DNA of 34,419 nucleotides, from IMG/VR virus record IMGVR_UViG_3300025407_000790, positions 1 through 34,419 of that record; one strand, 5' to 3'. Each line of letters opens with the position of its first letter. Positions within the stretch are counted from its first letter, which is position 1. Below are positions 21,221 through 28,331 of the stretch, in pieces. The stretch comes from a virus. The notes beneath the pieces are model-generated. The model ran no database searches and was not told the origin of the DNA. It saw only the letters and a list, made by a program, of their open reading frames with translations. Both the position numbers and the translations under genes were made by a program.

Positions 21221-22153
21221 ATGTTCACAATCGTTGTTGGGGTATTATTTGGTATTGTAGTCTTAGTGGGCCTTGGCCTAGTTGATTATAACAACAAAAC
21301 CAATTATGAAAACGCAGTTGCTTATGCCAAGCGTATCAAGGAAGATACAGACAGTATCAAAGCACATCCAAGTATGCTCAAACGTCTTTGGGTGTTGTCT
21401 TTGTTACCTGTAATCTTGTTTACAGCATTTGAGTCATTTACAATCGTACCAGCAGGTTACATTGGTGTACAGGTTACGCTAGGAACTGTTAATCCAGAAA
21501 CACTGAGTGAAGGTTTGCATTTTGTAAACCCAATCAGTCAGGTTAAGGAAGTTGAAGTTCGTGTTGTAAAAGCGGACTTGAAAGGTGCTCAAGCAGGTAC
21601 TAAAGACTTGCAGGTTGTGCATACAGACATCGTAGTTAACTATCGTATTGATGGTGCCAAGGCCGCTACTATGTACAAAGAGTTTGGTTTGGATTTAGAA
21701 AACAAGATCCTGTTGCCAGCTATTAACGAATCATTCAAAGCTACCACTGCCCACTATAACAGTGAAGAATTGGTAACCAAGCGTGATGAGGTAAGTGCGG
21801 CTATCCATACTGAACTACAGAATAAAGTAGGCAAGTACGGTTTGGATATCAGTGAAATCAGTTTGGTTAACTTTGGATTCAGTCAAGAATATCAAGCGGC
21901 TGTTGAACAGAAAGTTATTGCTACACAGAACAAGCAAAAGGCTGAACAAGACTTAGCTCGTATCAAAGTAGAAGCTGAACAACGTATTGCACAAGCGGAT
22001 GGTGAAGCTAAGGCTATTGCTATCCAAGCACAGGCTATCCAATCTAACGGTGGCGTACAATATGTTCAGTTGCAGGCAATTGAAAAGTGGGACGGCAAGT
22101 TGCCTAGTACAATGGCAAGTGGCGCAGTTCCATTCTTGAACTTGGGCAAGTAA
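21221..22153 (+). CDS. SPFH/prohibitin-family membrane protein
   Basis: Two N-terminal hydrophobic segments (about 2-21 and 56-72) are followed by a full SPFH/PHB domain (about 72-245): FTIVPAGYIGVQVTLGTV, LHFVNPISQVKEVEVR, VVHTDIVVNYRID, and LDISEISLVNFGFSQEYQAAVEQK. A long Ala/Glu/Lys/Gln helix follows (KQKAEQDLARIKVEAEQRIA), typical of prohibitin and HflC oligomers. In bacteria, HflKC surround and restrain the membrane protease FtsH. A phage copy might shield phage membrane proteins or modulate host FtsH. AAGGA stands before ATG 21221. Confidence 0.92.
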   Translation: MFTIVVGVLFGIVVLVGLGLVDYNNKTNYENAVAYAKRIKEDTDSIKAHPSMLKRLWVLSLLPVILFTAFESFTIVPAGYIGVQVTLGTVNPETLSEGLHFVNPISQVKEVEVRVVKADLKGAQAGTKDLQVVHTDIVVNYRIDGAKAATMYKEFGLDLENKILLPAINESFKATTAHYNSEELVTKRDEVSAAIHTELQNKVGKYGLDISEISLVNFGFSQEYQAAVEQKVIATQNKQKAEQDLARIKVEAEQRIAQADGEAKAIAIQAQAIQSNGGVQYVQLQAIEKWDGKLPSTMASGAVPFLNLGK

Positions 22154-22154
22154 T

Positions 22155-22634
22155 ATGAAATTGTTTGACCGCACCGGAGGACATTGGCTCTTCTGGAGCG
22201 GTCTTCTTTATCTTAGTGTAACCGTATTGGTTGCTCTTAGTCCTTACAGAGACTATACTATGCTTGTAGAGTTGGTATGGCTTGTTATGGTAGCTTTACC
22301 GTTAGTATGTAATCCGCTGGCTCGCTGGCTTAACATGAGAGAGAATCATATGTTAGATAAATTATTTTTTAAGAAACCTAGTAACGTAGTTCCATTTCCT
22401 AAAGAGCCTGAACACGGTGGCGGAGATGGTGGCGGTTATACTCCCGAACCAAAGAAACCTGCCGTAACTTATTATAGTCTAGGAATGAACAGTGATAACA
22501 GGCTAGAGTTCAAAATGGGCTATAGTGCTATTACTATGAATCATGGCGGTATTACTAATTTGATTGAGCAGTTAAAGACTTTCCAAAAACAACTTGCTGA
22601 ATATGAAGGCATAGAGGAAGAAGAAAATGCATGA
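22155..22634 (+). CDS. Two-span membrane protein with soluble C-terminal domain
   Basis: Hydrophobic segments at about 13-28 (FWSGLLYLSVTVLVAL) and 37-53 form a hairpin. A flexible Gly/Pro linker (EHGGGDGGGYTPEPKKP) leads to a small domain (TYYSLGMNSDNRLEFKMGYSAITMN...) and an acidic tail. The linker and change of character suggest a fusion of a membrane anchor and a cytoplasmic domain. It follows the SPFH gene by one base, which fits a partner role. Family not recognised. Confidence 0.75.
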   Translation: MKLFDRTGGHWLFWSGLLYLSVTVLVALSPYRDYTMLVELVWLVMVALPLVCNPLARWLNMRENHMLDKLFFKKPSNVVPFPKEPEHGGGDGGGYTPEPKKPAVTYYSLGMNSDNRLEFKMGYSAITMNHGGITNLIEQLKTFQKQLAEYEGIEEEENA

Positions 22635-22782
22635 ATGGTTTATCCGCAACCAACCTAAGATTGCCATGTTCGTTGCCGGCTGGTGTTGTCTAGCGGCTAT
22701 CGATTGTTTTTCAAAGGGAGACGATTTGTGGGCATTGGTTAATGCTGTGTTAGTTTATGTAAACATAAGGTTGGCAAAATGA
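22627..22782 (+). CDS. Small membrane protein
   Basis: 51 residues beginning MHEWFIRNQPKIAMFVAGWC, with two short hydrophobic stretches (about 12-25 and 34-47) separated by SKGDD. It overlaps the gene before by 8 bases and the gene after by 4. Likely a tiny membrane hairpin; function unknown. Confidence 0.7.
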   Translation: MHEWFIRNQPKIAMFVAGWCCLAAIDCFSKGDDLWALVNAVLVYVNIRLAK

Positions 22783-23231
22783 TTAGAGAATTTATAAACA
22801 TTATAGAAACAATGGAAGGTATTACTGACGATTGGTTCAAGACAGGATCATTTGAAACATTCAAAAATCCTACGCCTATCCATTATAAAACTGCTATTGC
22901 TCCAGGTACTAGTGAAACCTTAGAAGGTCCGGTAGACTATCTAGCTGGTGATAAAATTATTACTGGGCCTAAAGGCGAGCAATATCCAGTGAGTCCTGCA
23001 AAATTTGCAGAATATTATGATGACAACAAAGACGGTACTGCTACTCCCAAGAAAATTCATAAACATGCTAAACTGGCAGATCACGACGGTTCGGTAGTGT
23101 TAAAATATAATGGGCAATCACTAGCGTATAAGGCAGGTGAAGACTATATTGTTCGTCATGATGCCGGTGACTACGGTGTAGTAAAGAAAGATATTTTTAA
23201 TCAAACATACGATACATCAAATGCTGTATAA
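22779..23231 (+). CDS. PGDYG-like phage protein
   Basis: 150 residues with two related segments: GDKIITGPKGEQYPVSPAKFAEYY (about 57-80) and GEDYIVRHDAGDYGVVKKDIFNQTY (about 121-145). Both follow the pattern of a PGDYG-type small beta unit (conserved D-Y-I-V then G-D-Y-G), here with AGDYG. The N-terminus (MIREFINIIETMEG) is a short helix of the kind often found on T4-like virion or packaging proteins. Function unknown. Confidence 0.7.
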   Translation: MIREFINIIETMEGITDDWFKTGSFETFKNPTPIHYKTAIAPGTSETLEGPVDYLAGDKIITGPKGEQYPVSPAKFAEYYDDNKDGTATPKKIHKHAKLADHDGSVVLKYNGQSLAYKAGEDYIVRHDAGDYGVVKKDIFNQTYDTSNAV

Positions 23232-23436
23232 TGAAATTGAACTAATGGAAATGGCTCAAGACTACGAAGCCATAGAGCATCAAGCTATACAAGATGCAGA
23301 AGAATTGCGCCAGCTACGCGATGGCGAACGTATTATAGTGCCTGTAGATATCGAACATGCACGTACCATGTTTAAATTGGCTAGTTTTTATCTCAGCCAA
23401 CATGACAAAGAATTTACACTAACAATGGAGATATAA
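23221..23436 (+). CDS. Small helical phage protein
   Basis: 71 residues, acidic and almost all helix-forming (NEIELMEMAQDYEAIEHQAIQD, then VDIEHARTMFKLASFYLSQHD). It overlaps the PGDYG-like gene by 11 bases and shares one base with the MazG-like start (TAATG). Not recognised. Confidence 0.7.
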   Translation: MLYNEIELMEMAQDYEAIEHQAIQDAEELRQLRDGERIIVPVDIEHARTMFKLASFYLSQHDKEFTLTMEI

Positions 23437-23807
23437 TGAACCCATTCCGCGATCAAGAAAAATTTATGAAGGCATGCGATCAAACAACAGACGATTGGAA
23501 TGTTTCCCAGTTCAATTTATATGTTAATTTGATTGAAGAAGAACTTGGCGAATTAAAAGTTGCCATTAACGATTGTGATAGCACAGAAGTTTTAGATGCA
23601 TTAACAGATATTTTAGTTGTTACTATCGGTGCCGCACACAGTATGGGTGCCGACATCGAAGGTGCTTGGCGAGAAGTTATGGGTACCAACTTTGCTAAAA
23701 TTGATAAAGAAACTGGACTTGTGCGTAAGCGTGAAGACGGTAAGGTATTAAAGCCAGTCGGGTGGGTTCCACCAAATTTAGAACCATTTACAAAGAAAAA
23801 TGTATAA
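23436..23807 (+). CDS. MazG-like NTP pyrophosphohydrolase
   Basis: The 123-residue protein has the all-alpha NTP pyrophosphatase signature: NLIEEELGEL (31-40) with metal-binding glutamates E34-E36 and E39, and the second metal helix EVLDALTDILVV with D54 and D58. The C-terminal NFAKIDKETG...EDGKVLKPVGWVPP is typical of phage MazG-like/phosphoribosyl-ATP-pyrophosphatase-like proteins. The expected reaction is NTP or dNTP to NMP plus PPi, perhaps cleaning the nucleotide pool or lowering an alarmone. Coupled to neighbours by TAATG and ATG overlaps. Confidence 0.88.
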   Translation: MNPFRDQEKFMKACDQTTDDWNVSQFNLYVNLIEEELGELKVAINDCDSTEVLDALTDILVVTIGAAHSMGADIEGAWREVMGTNFAKIDKETGLVRKREDGKVLKPVGWVPPNLEPFTKKNV

Positions 23808-23946
23808 GTTAAGATATTATTCAACAACAGGCGATATGCTCGTTAAATATTTTGCAACAATTAACGAAGCATTGCATTATTCGGTATATAGTATACCGTT
23901 TCAAAGTTTTTATGGAATTGATAAAATAGAGGAAAACAATGCCTAA
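23800..23946 (+). CDS. Small phage protein of unknown function
   Basis: 48 residues ([18 protein letters not shown]...), rich in Tyr and Phe. It starts inside the end of the MazG-like gene and ends 8 bases inside clpP, so it probably links their translation. Alternating pattern suggests a beta-strand pair followed by a helix. Not recognised. Confidence 0.65.
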   Translation: MYKLRYYSTTGDMLVKYFATINEALHYSVYSIPFQSFYGIDKIEENNA

Positions 23947-24529
23947 TTTAGTACCGATGGTAATCGAGCAAGAAGCTCGAGGTGAACGCAGTTATGATAT
24001 TTACAGTCGCTTGCTCAAGGACCGTATCGTTATGTTGGATACAGATGTAAACGAACATTCAGCAAGTTTAATCGTAGCCCAGCTACTATTTTTAGAAAGT
24101 CAAGGTAATGAAGATATTAACTTCTTTATCAACAGTCCCGGCGGTGTGGTTACAGCGGGCATGGCTATTTACGATACTATGCAATTCATTAAGCCTGACG
24201 TTAGCACCATCGTCATGGGTCAAGCCTGTAGTATGGGAAGTTTGCTTGCTACTGCTGGTGCTCCTGGCAAGCGTAAAATGCTACCAAACGCTAGACACAT
24301 GATTCACCAACCTAGTGGTGGTGCTGGTGGACAAGCTACAGACATGGAAATCCAAGTAAAAGAAATCCTAAAAATGAAGCAAAATCTTACCCAACTATAT
24401 GTTAACCATAATAGTAAGGGCAAGACGTTTGATGAGTTTTATACAGCTATGGAACGGGATAACTTTATGAGTGCCCAAGAAGCACTAGATTTTGGATTGA
24501 TTGACGAAATCGTGACAAAACGCCCATAA
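23939..24529 (+). CDS. clpP: ClpP-type ATP-dependent protease proteolytic subunit
   Basis: Full-length ClpP (196 residues) with the catalytic triad visible: S98 in [11 protein letters not shown]123 in [11 protein letters not shown] and D174 in [12 protein letters not shown]. The oxyanion glycines (INSPGGVV, 65-71) and the handle helix ([16 protein letters not shown]) are also intact. ClpP forms a double seven-ring that degrades proteins fed by ClpX or ClpA; no phage ATPase gene is in the window, so it would use host unfoldases, or process a phage protein such as a prohead component. GAGGAAAAC precedes the ATG. Last gene of the long rightward region. Confidence 0.95.
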   Translation: MPNLVPMVIEQEARGERSYDIYSRLLKDRIVMLDTDVNEHSASLIVAQLLFLESQGNEDINFFINSPGGVVTAGMAIYDTMQFIKPDVSTIVMGQACSMGSLLATAGAPGKRKMLPNARHMIHQPSGGAGGQATDMEIQVKEILKMKQNLTQLYVNHNSKGKTFDEFYTAMERDNFMSAQEALDFGLIDEIVTKRP

Positions 24530-24560
24530 AGTGTGTATATAATTGGGTTTCATAGTATAG

Positions 24561-24568
24561 TATAAATA
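24561..24568 (+). promoter_or_regulatory. T4-type late promoter, perfect TATAAATA
   Basis: Exact TATAAATA, followed after 20 bases by ATG 24589 with TAGGAG as ribosome-binding site, so this late gene has a normal leader. CATAG (24551-24555) can pair with CTATG at 24570-24574 or with CTATG covering the start codon, a weak five-base stem. Confidence 0.82.
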
Positions 24569-24588
24569 GCTATGTCTAGGAGTGTGCT

Positions 24589-25314
24589 ATGGCCCAACTA
24601 CCGTTTGATTGGTCTAAACTTGATAGAAGTTCTTTATACTCTATGTTCTACTCACTTAACAGTGAAATAGTAGGCAAAGATTTATCTCCCAGCCAAATTC
24701 AAAAGCGTATTAATAGGCATGTTAAGCAGTACTTACCGATAAAACTTAAAAAGTGCATACATGCTCCGACCACAATGGGTTGTATTTTTTTGGGCGGAGT
24801 CTACTATAGTGGACTGGATAAAAAGGGTAAACCTGCAATAGAAGTTAATTTCAATTTTAATCCAGACCAGACCAAAATAAAACTTACCCAATATCGTTTC
24901 AAACGTATGGCTTTTCGTTTTGCCGATGTTGTTCTACACGAAGTTGTACACATGCGACAGTTTCGTGCTAGAAATTTTAAAACTATTCCTGGATACCAAA
25001 GTACAGCAGAATTAAACAAAACTCGTAAAGAACAGGAATACTATGGTGATACAGATGAAATGGGAGCTCATGCGTTCAATACTGCCTGTGAACTAATTGA
25101 TCGTTTTGGATACGATCCTAACAATATTGGCAAATATTTAGATTCCGATATTTGCCGTAGACATAAAAACTCAACTTGGAATAGTTATTTAAAAGCATTT
25201 AACTACAACCACAATCATCCAATTATACGCAGAATGAAAAACTTAATTCTACGTAATTTAGAAAATGCCTACGAAGGCAAACCATTTAGAACTAACCTCT
25301 GGTTGACTTATTGA
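24589..25314 (+). CDS. Zincin-like putative metalloprotease (HEVVH)
   Basis: The 241-residue protein has HEVVH (H117, E118, H121) in FADVVLHEVVHMRQFR, the zinc-binding HExxH of metallopeptidases, and DEMGAHA with E157 as the probable third ligand 36 residues further on. N-terminal helix-rich part (about 1-60) and a C-terminal extension surround it. No signal peptide. The perfect late promoter upstream implies synthesis with virion proteins, so a role in maturation or in the virion is possible. It has its own transcript; the next sigma70 promoter begins inside its last codons. Confidence 0.82.
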   Translation: MAQLPFDWSKLDRSSLYSMFYSLNSEIVGKDLSPSQIQKRINRHVKQYLPIKLKKCIHAPTTMGCIFLGGVYYSGLDKKGKPAIEVNFNFNPDQTKIKLTQYRFKRMAFRFADVVLHEVVHMRQFRARNFKTIPGYQSTAELNKTRKEQEYYGDTDEMGAHAFNTACELIDRFGYDPNNIGKYLDSDICRRHKNSTWNSYLKAFNYNHNHPIIRRMKNLILRNLENAYEGKPFRTNLWLTY

Positions 25315-25331
25315 TAATTACTCTGTATAAT
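25303..25331 (+). promoter_or_regulatory. Sigma70 promoter (TTGACT-17-TATAAT)
   Basis: TTGACT (one mismatch) at 25303-25308 and perfect TATAAT at 25326-25331, spacer 17. It starts in the last codons of the zincin-like gene and serves DNA ligase. Confidence 0.85.
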
Positions 25332-25363
25332 ACAAACTTATACAAATAATTATTGGAGTCTTT

Positions 25364-26683
25364 ATGAGTCGTTGTGCTAGTCATATTTGGGATTTGGAAA
25401 GTCATCCTAGTCGTCTAAACAAAGAAGCCATCATTGAAGCTATTGCCCTAGAAGGCAATAATGAATTTTTTGAAGGTTGCAGGCTTGCACTAGATCCAAT
25501 GATTACTTTTGGACTTAAACAAATACCGGAGAAACAAGATGAAGATGGGCCTGGGTTACCTTGGGATAGTTTTACTCTCGCTCTTACTGGTTTCACTACT
25601 CGCAATGTCACCGGTAATACAGCAAGGACTATGATCGAAACTATGATGAAATCAGCCACCAAGAAAGAATGGAATGGCTGGTATCGTCGTATCCTTATTA
25701 AAGACTTACGCTGTGGCGTAAGCGAAAAGACTATCAACAAAGTAGTGGAAAAGAATTATCCTAACTACGCCATTCCTGTATTTGCTTGTCAACTTGCTCA
25801 TGACAGTGCCAATCATGAAACCAAAGTTGCTGGTCTCAAAATGGTTGAAGTTAAATTAGACGGTGTTCGAGTTATTACAGTTGTGCGGGTAGATGGTCGG
25901 GTAGATATGTTTAGTCGCAATGGTAAAGAACTTGTAAATTTTCCACATATTGCAGAACAGATTAGTGCTGTAGTTAAAAAGAATCCTCCACCATTTGATT
26001 TGATTTTAGATGGTGAAATCATGTCTAGCAGTTTCCAAGACTTAATGAAACAAGTACATCGCAAGAGTGATGTACAGGCAAATGACGCCATATTATATTT
26101 GTTTGATTTTTGTCAACTGGCACACTTTGAAGCAGGTAGTAGTGATTATCCGCAGTATGTTCGTAGTAAAATGGTATCTACATGGGTAGACGAACATGAA
26201 GAAGAATTGCCCAATGTGAAATATGTAACATTCGAAGAAGTCAATTTGGACACGGATGATGGACAAAAACGATTTAAAGAAATTAATGCACAGGCTATTG
26301 CAGGTGGATATGAAGGTATTATGATTAAAGATCCGCATGCACCTTACGAATGCAAGCGAACAGTTAGTTGGTTAAAAATGAAACCATTCATTGAAGTCAG
26401 CCTGGCAGTAACCGCAGTAGAAGAAGGTACAGGTAAAAATGTAGGTAAATTAGGTGCATTTGTATGCGAAGGTGAGGATGATGGTAAACTTATTAAAGTC
26501 AACGTTGGCTCAGGATTCACTGATAATGACCGCGATTCTTTTTGGTCCGATCGTGGTAGCCTGCTTGGTAATATTGTTGAAGTTCGTGCTGATGCGGTTA
26601 CTCAAAATCAAGACGGATCATACAGTCTAAGATTTCCACGTTTTAAAGGATTTAGAGGATTTACAGCTGGTGAAAAAATTTAA
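25364..26683 (+). CDS. ATP-dependent DNA ligase
   Basis: Nucleotidyltransferase motifs are complete: motif I K164-L-D-G with R169 (EVKLDGVRV; K164 takes the AMP), motif III SRNGKEL (184-190), motif IIIa LDGEIM (215-220), motif IV EGIMIKD (317-323) and motif V WLKMK (336-340). An OB-fold follows (about 345-439, with KLGAFVCEGEDDGK). The first 140 residues are a helical DNA-binding part. The length (439) and arrangement fit T4-type phage ligases that seal nicks in replication and repair. TTGGAG is its ribosome-binding site. Confidence 0.95.
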   Translation: MSRCASHIWDLESHPSRLNKEAIIEAIALEGNNEFFEGCRLALDPMITFGLKQIPEKQDEDGPGLPWDSFTLALTGFTTRNVTGNTARTMIETMMKSATKKEWNGWYRRILIKDLRCGVSEKTINKVVEKNYPNYAIPVFACQLAHDSANHETKVAGLKMVEVKLDGVRVITVVRVDGRVDMFSRNGKELVNFPHIAEQISAVVKKNPPPFDLILDGEIMSSSFQDLMKQVHRKSDVQANDAILYLFDFCQLAHFEAGSSDYPQYVRSKMVSTWVDEHEEELPNVKYVTFEEVNLDTDDGQKRFKEINAQAIAGGYEGIMIKDPHAPYECKRTVSWLKMKPFIEVSLAVTAVEEGTGKNVGKLGAFVCEGEDDGKLIKVNVGSGFTDNDRDSFWSDRGSLLGNIVEVRADAVTQNQDGSYSLRFPRFKGFRGFTAGEKI

Positions 26684-26684
26684 C

Positions 26685-26930
26685 ATGAATCGTTTTACAA
26701 AAATTTCGTGTGCTCTATTAGCCGTAGTAGTGGCAATTATATGTTGGCCTGAACCAGGTGAGGATGTCATTACTCGAAAATTCTGTGCGTACGGCGAAAC
26801 TTATGTTGAATTTGAACACGGCGGTAAAATTTGGGGTACTACATTTTTAAATGAAAATGGTAAACCTCTTAGTTGTACAGAAGATGAAATTAAGGCGGAA
26901 CCAGTAAATTCATGGAAGAGCACTATTTAA
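26685..26930 (+). CDS. Small membrane-anchored or exported protein
   Basis: From ATG 26685, two bases after the ligase stop, 81 residues start MNRFTKISCALLAVVVAIIC, a signal anchor or signal peptide. The outside part has two more cysteines (KFCAYGE, LSCTED) and strands (TYVEFEHGGKIWGTTFL), suggesting a small disulfide-bonded domain. GTG 26670 inside the ligase gene is another possible start. The end overlaps the next gene by 19 bases. Not recognised. Confidence 0.7.
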   Translation: MNRFTKISCALLAVVVAIICWPEPGEDVITRKFCAYGETYVEFEHGGKIWGTTFLNENGKPLSCTEDEIKAEPVNSWKSTI

Positions 26931-27511
26931 ATTCCCAAAACAATTTTATCATGGGGTGGTATACTGACCTAACAGTATGCGATCGTCTTATAGAGTTACA
27001 TAAAACAAGTTCAAATTTAAGTCCAGGATTGTACGGTGCAAACAAAGAAGTTGACAAGTCTAAAAAAGATTCAATCGATTTAATGTTGCCGCCGGGGCAA
27101 GTTCCGTATTATTATTTGAAGCATTTATTCAAATGTTTGAACGCATACTATCAAAAATATCCTCATTCTAAAATCGATGCGGTTGACATGATAGAGTCAA
27201 CACAAGTACAATATTATGCTCCAGGCGGCGGTTTTAAAGCATGGCATTTAGAACGAGAAGGATTAGATTGGCCTATTGTAACAAGACATTTAGTCTTTAT
27301 GACTTATTTGAATACAGTAGATGATGGAGGCGGTACAGAATTTTTGTATCAAGGAATGAAAATTAAGGCTGAAAAAGGATTAACACTTATTTGGCCACCT
27401 GATTGGACTTTTACTCACAGAGGTGAAACTAGTCCTACACAAGAAAAATATATTATAACTGGATGGTTTAACATGAAAACTTATACTTTAGAAAGGAATA
27501 GAAATGCGTAA
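26912..27511 (+). CDS. Fe(II)/2-oxoglutarate oxygenase-like protein (HxE variant)
   Basis: A 199-residue protein of prolyl-4-hydroxylase-like plan: H112 and E114 (FKAWHLERE) as the HxD/E pair, GGGTEF in the turn after strand four, H169 (TFTHRGE) as distal His and K179 (EKYIITGWF) in place of the usual Lys/Arg contact to 2-oxoglutarate. Glu instead of Asp is known in some active oxygenases. Substrate not evident. It lies in the ligase transcript and thus should be made early, unlike the oxygenases in the left island. Overlaps its neighbours by 8-19 bases. Confidence 0.82.
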   Translation: MEEHYLNSQNNFIMGWYTDLTVCDRLIELHKTSSNLSPGLYGANKEVDKSKKDSIDLMLPPGQVPYYYLKHLFKCLNAYYQKYPHSKIDAVDMIESTQVQYYAPGGGFKAWHLEREGLDWPIVTRHLVFMTYLNTVDDGGGTEFLYQGMKIKAEKGLTLIWPPDWTFTHRGETSPTQEKYIITGWFNMKTYTLERNRNA

Positions 27512-28331
27512 TTATTGGTCATGTACAAAATTTGCAGACTGGGTTCGTGGCACTAAAAAACTAAGTGCCGCTACTAGTGAAGACTGGGACGAATGGCGTA
27601 CCACTGCTAAAATGCGACATAACTTTCGCTACTGGGTCGCAGAAGAATTGCTTGACAATATTCAAGGCTTTTTTCTTTACATACCGGACAGACTAAATGA
27701 CATCCGTTACTACATCAACAATCGTTGGGTTAGTAAGAGTCATGCTCTTACTGCCCACCCTCGTGATATCCGCCCTGGCCGTTGGAGTGACGTTGGTAAT
27801 CGTTTTCTTCCATGTTTGTTTAACGAACTTGTGGACTTTGTTGAAATCGAACAAGCGTGGCATTATGTAATGTGGAACAGCGAAGAACAGAAGAAATATA
27901 ATGTTCCCTGGTATCGCAGTGGTTGGTTACGCTGGCGTACTTGGCGTTGCCCAGAAGCAGGACTTGCTTACTTAGATTGGGCTAGTACTCTTACTAACGA
28001 AGAGTTTCTTGACGATGACCAGAAGCACGAAGCCGTTCCAACTTTCCAAGCCAATAATGCTAAGGAAATTAAAGAGCTGTATCTTTGGTGGACTACTGTG
28101 TATCGTAATCGACCAGAACCAATGGAGGCAAGCGGCTGGAGTGCTTATTGTGAAGCCGCACGTCTAGCCAATAGTGGCCGTCTAAGTTTTGGCAAAGAAA
28201 AAAGTCCTGAGCTTGCCGAGATGAGTCGTGTTGCTATGGACAAAATGCACAAGATGGAAGAGGCTTACGAGGCCGAAGATGAAGCTATGATGATTCGTCT
28301 TATCAAAGTGCGTCAAGGCCTATGGACTTAA
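27504..28331 (+). CDS. Tryptophan-rich phage protein of unknown function
   Basis: 275 residues with about twenty tryptophans in motifs such as WDEWRTTAKMRHNFRYW, AWHYVMWN, GWLRWRTWRCPE and LYLWWTTVY, likely packed helices. The C-terminus has a Met/Glu-rich helix (MDKMHKMEEAYEAEDEAMM). No catalytic pattern or family is recognised. It is coupled at both ends between an oxygenase and a radical SAM gene, so a shared pathway is possible. Confidence 0.7.
   Translation: MRNYWSCTKFADWVRGTKKLSAATSEDWDEWRTTAKMRHNFRYWVAEELLDNIQGFFLYIPDRLNDIRYYINNRWVSKSHALTAHPRDIRPGRWSDVGNRFLPCLFNELVDFVEIEQAWHYVMWNSEEQKKYNVPWYRSGWLRWRTWRCPEAGLAYLDWASTLTNEEFLDDDQKHEAVPTFQANNAKEIKELYLWWTTVYRNRPEPMEASGWSAYCEAARLANSGRLSFGKEKSPELAEMSRVAMDKMHKMEEAYEAEDEAMMIRLIKVRQGLWT

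Noticed and set aside
24530-24560. A sigma70 promoter before the zincin-like gene (GTGACA ... TATATAAT)
   Set aside because: The spacing of plausible boxes is 18-20 bases with weak -35 matches, whereas a perfect late element follows directly; not enough support.
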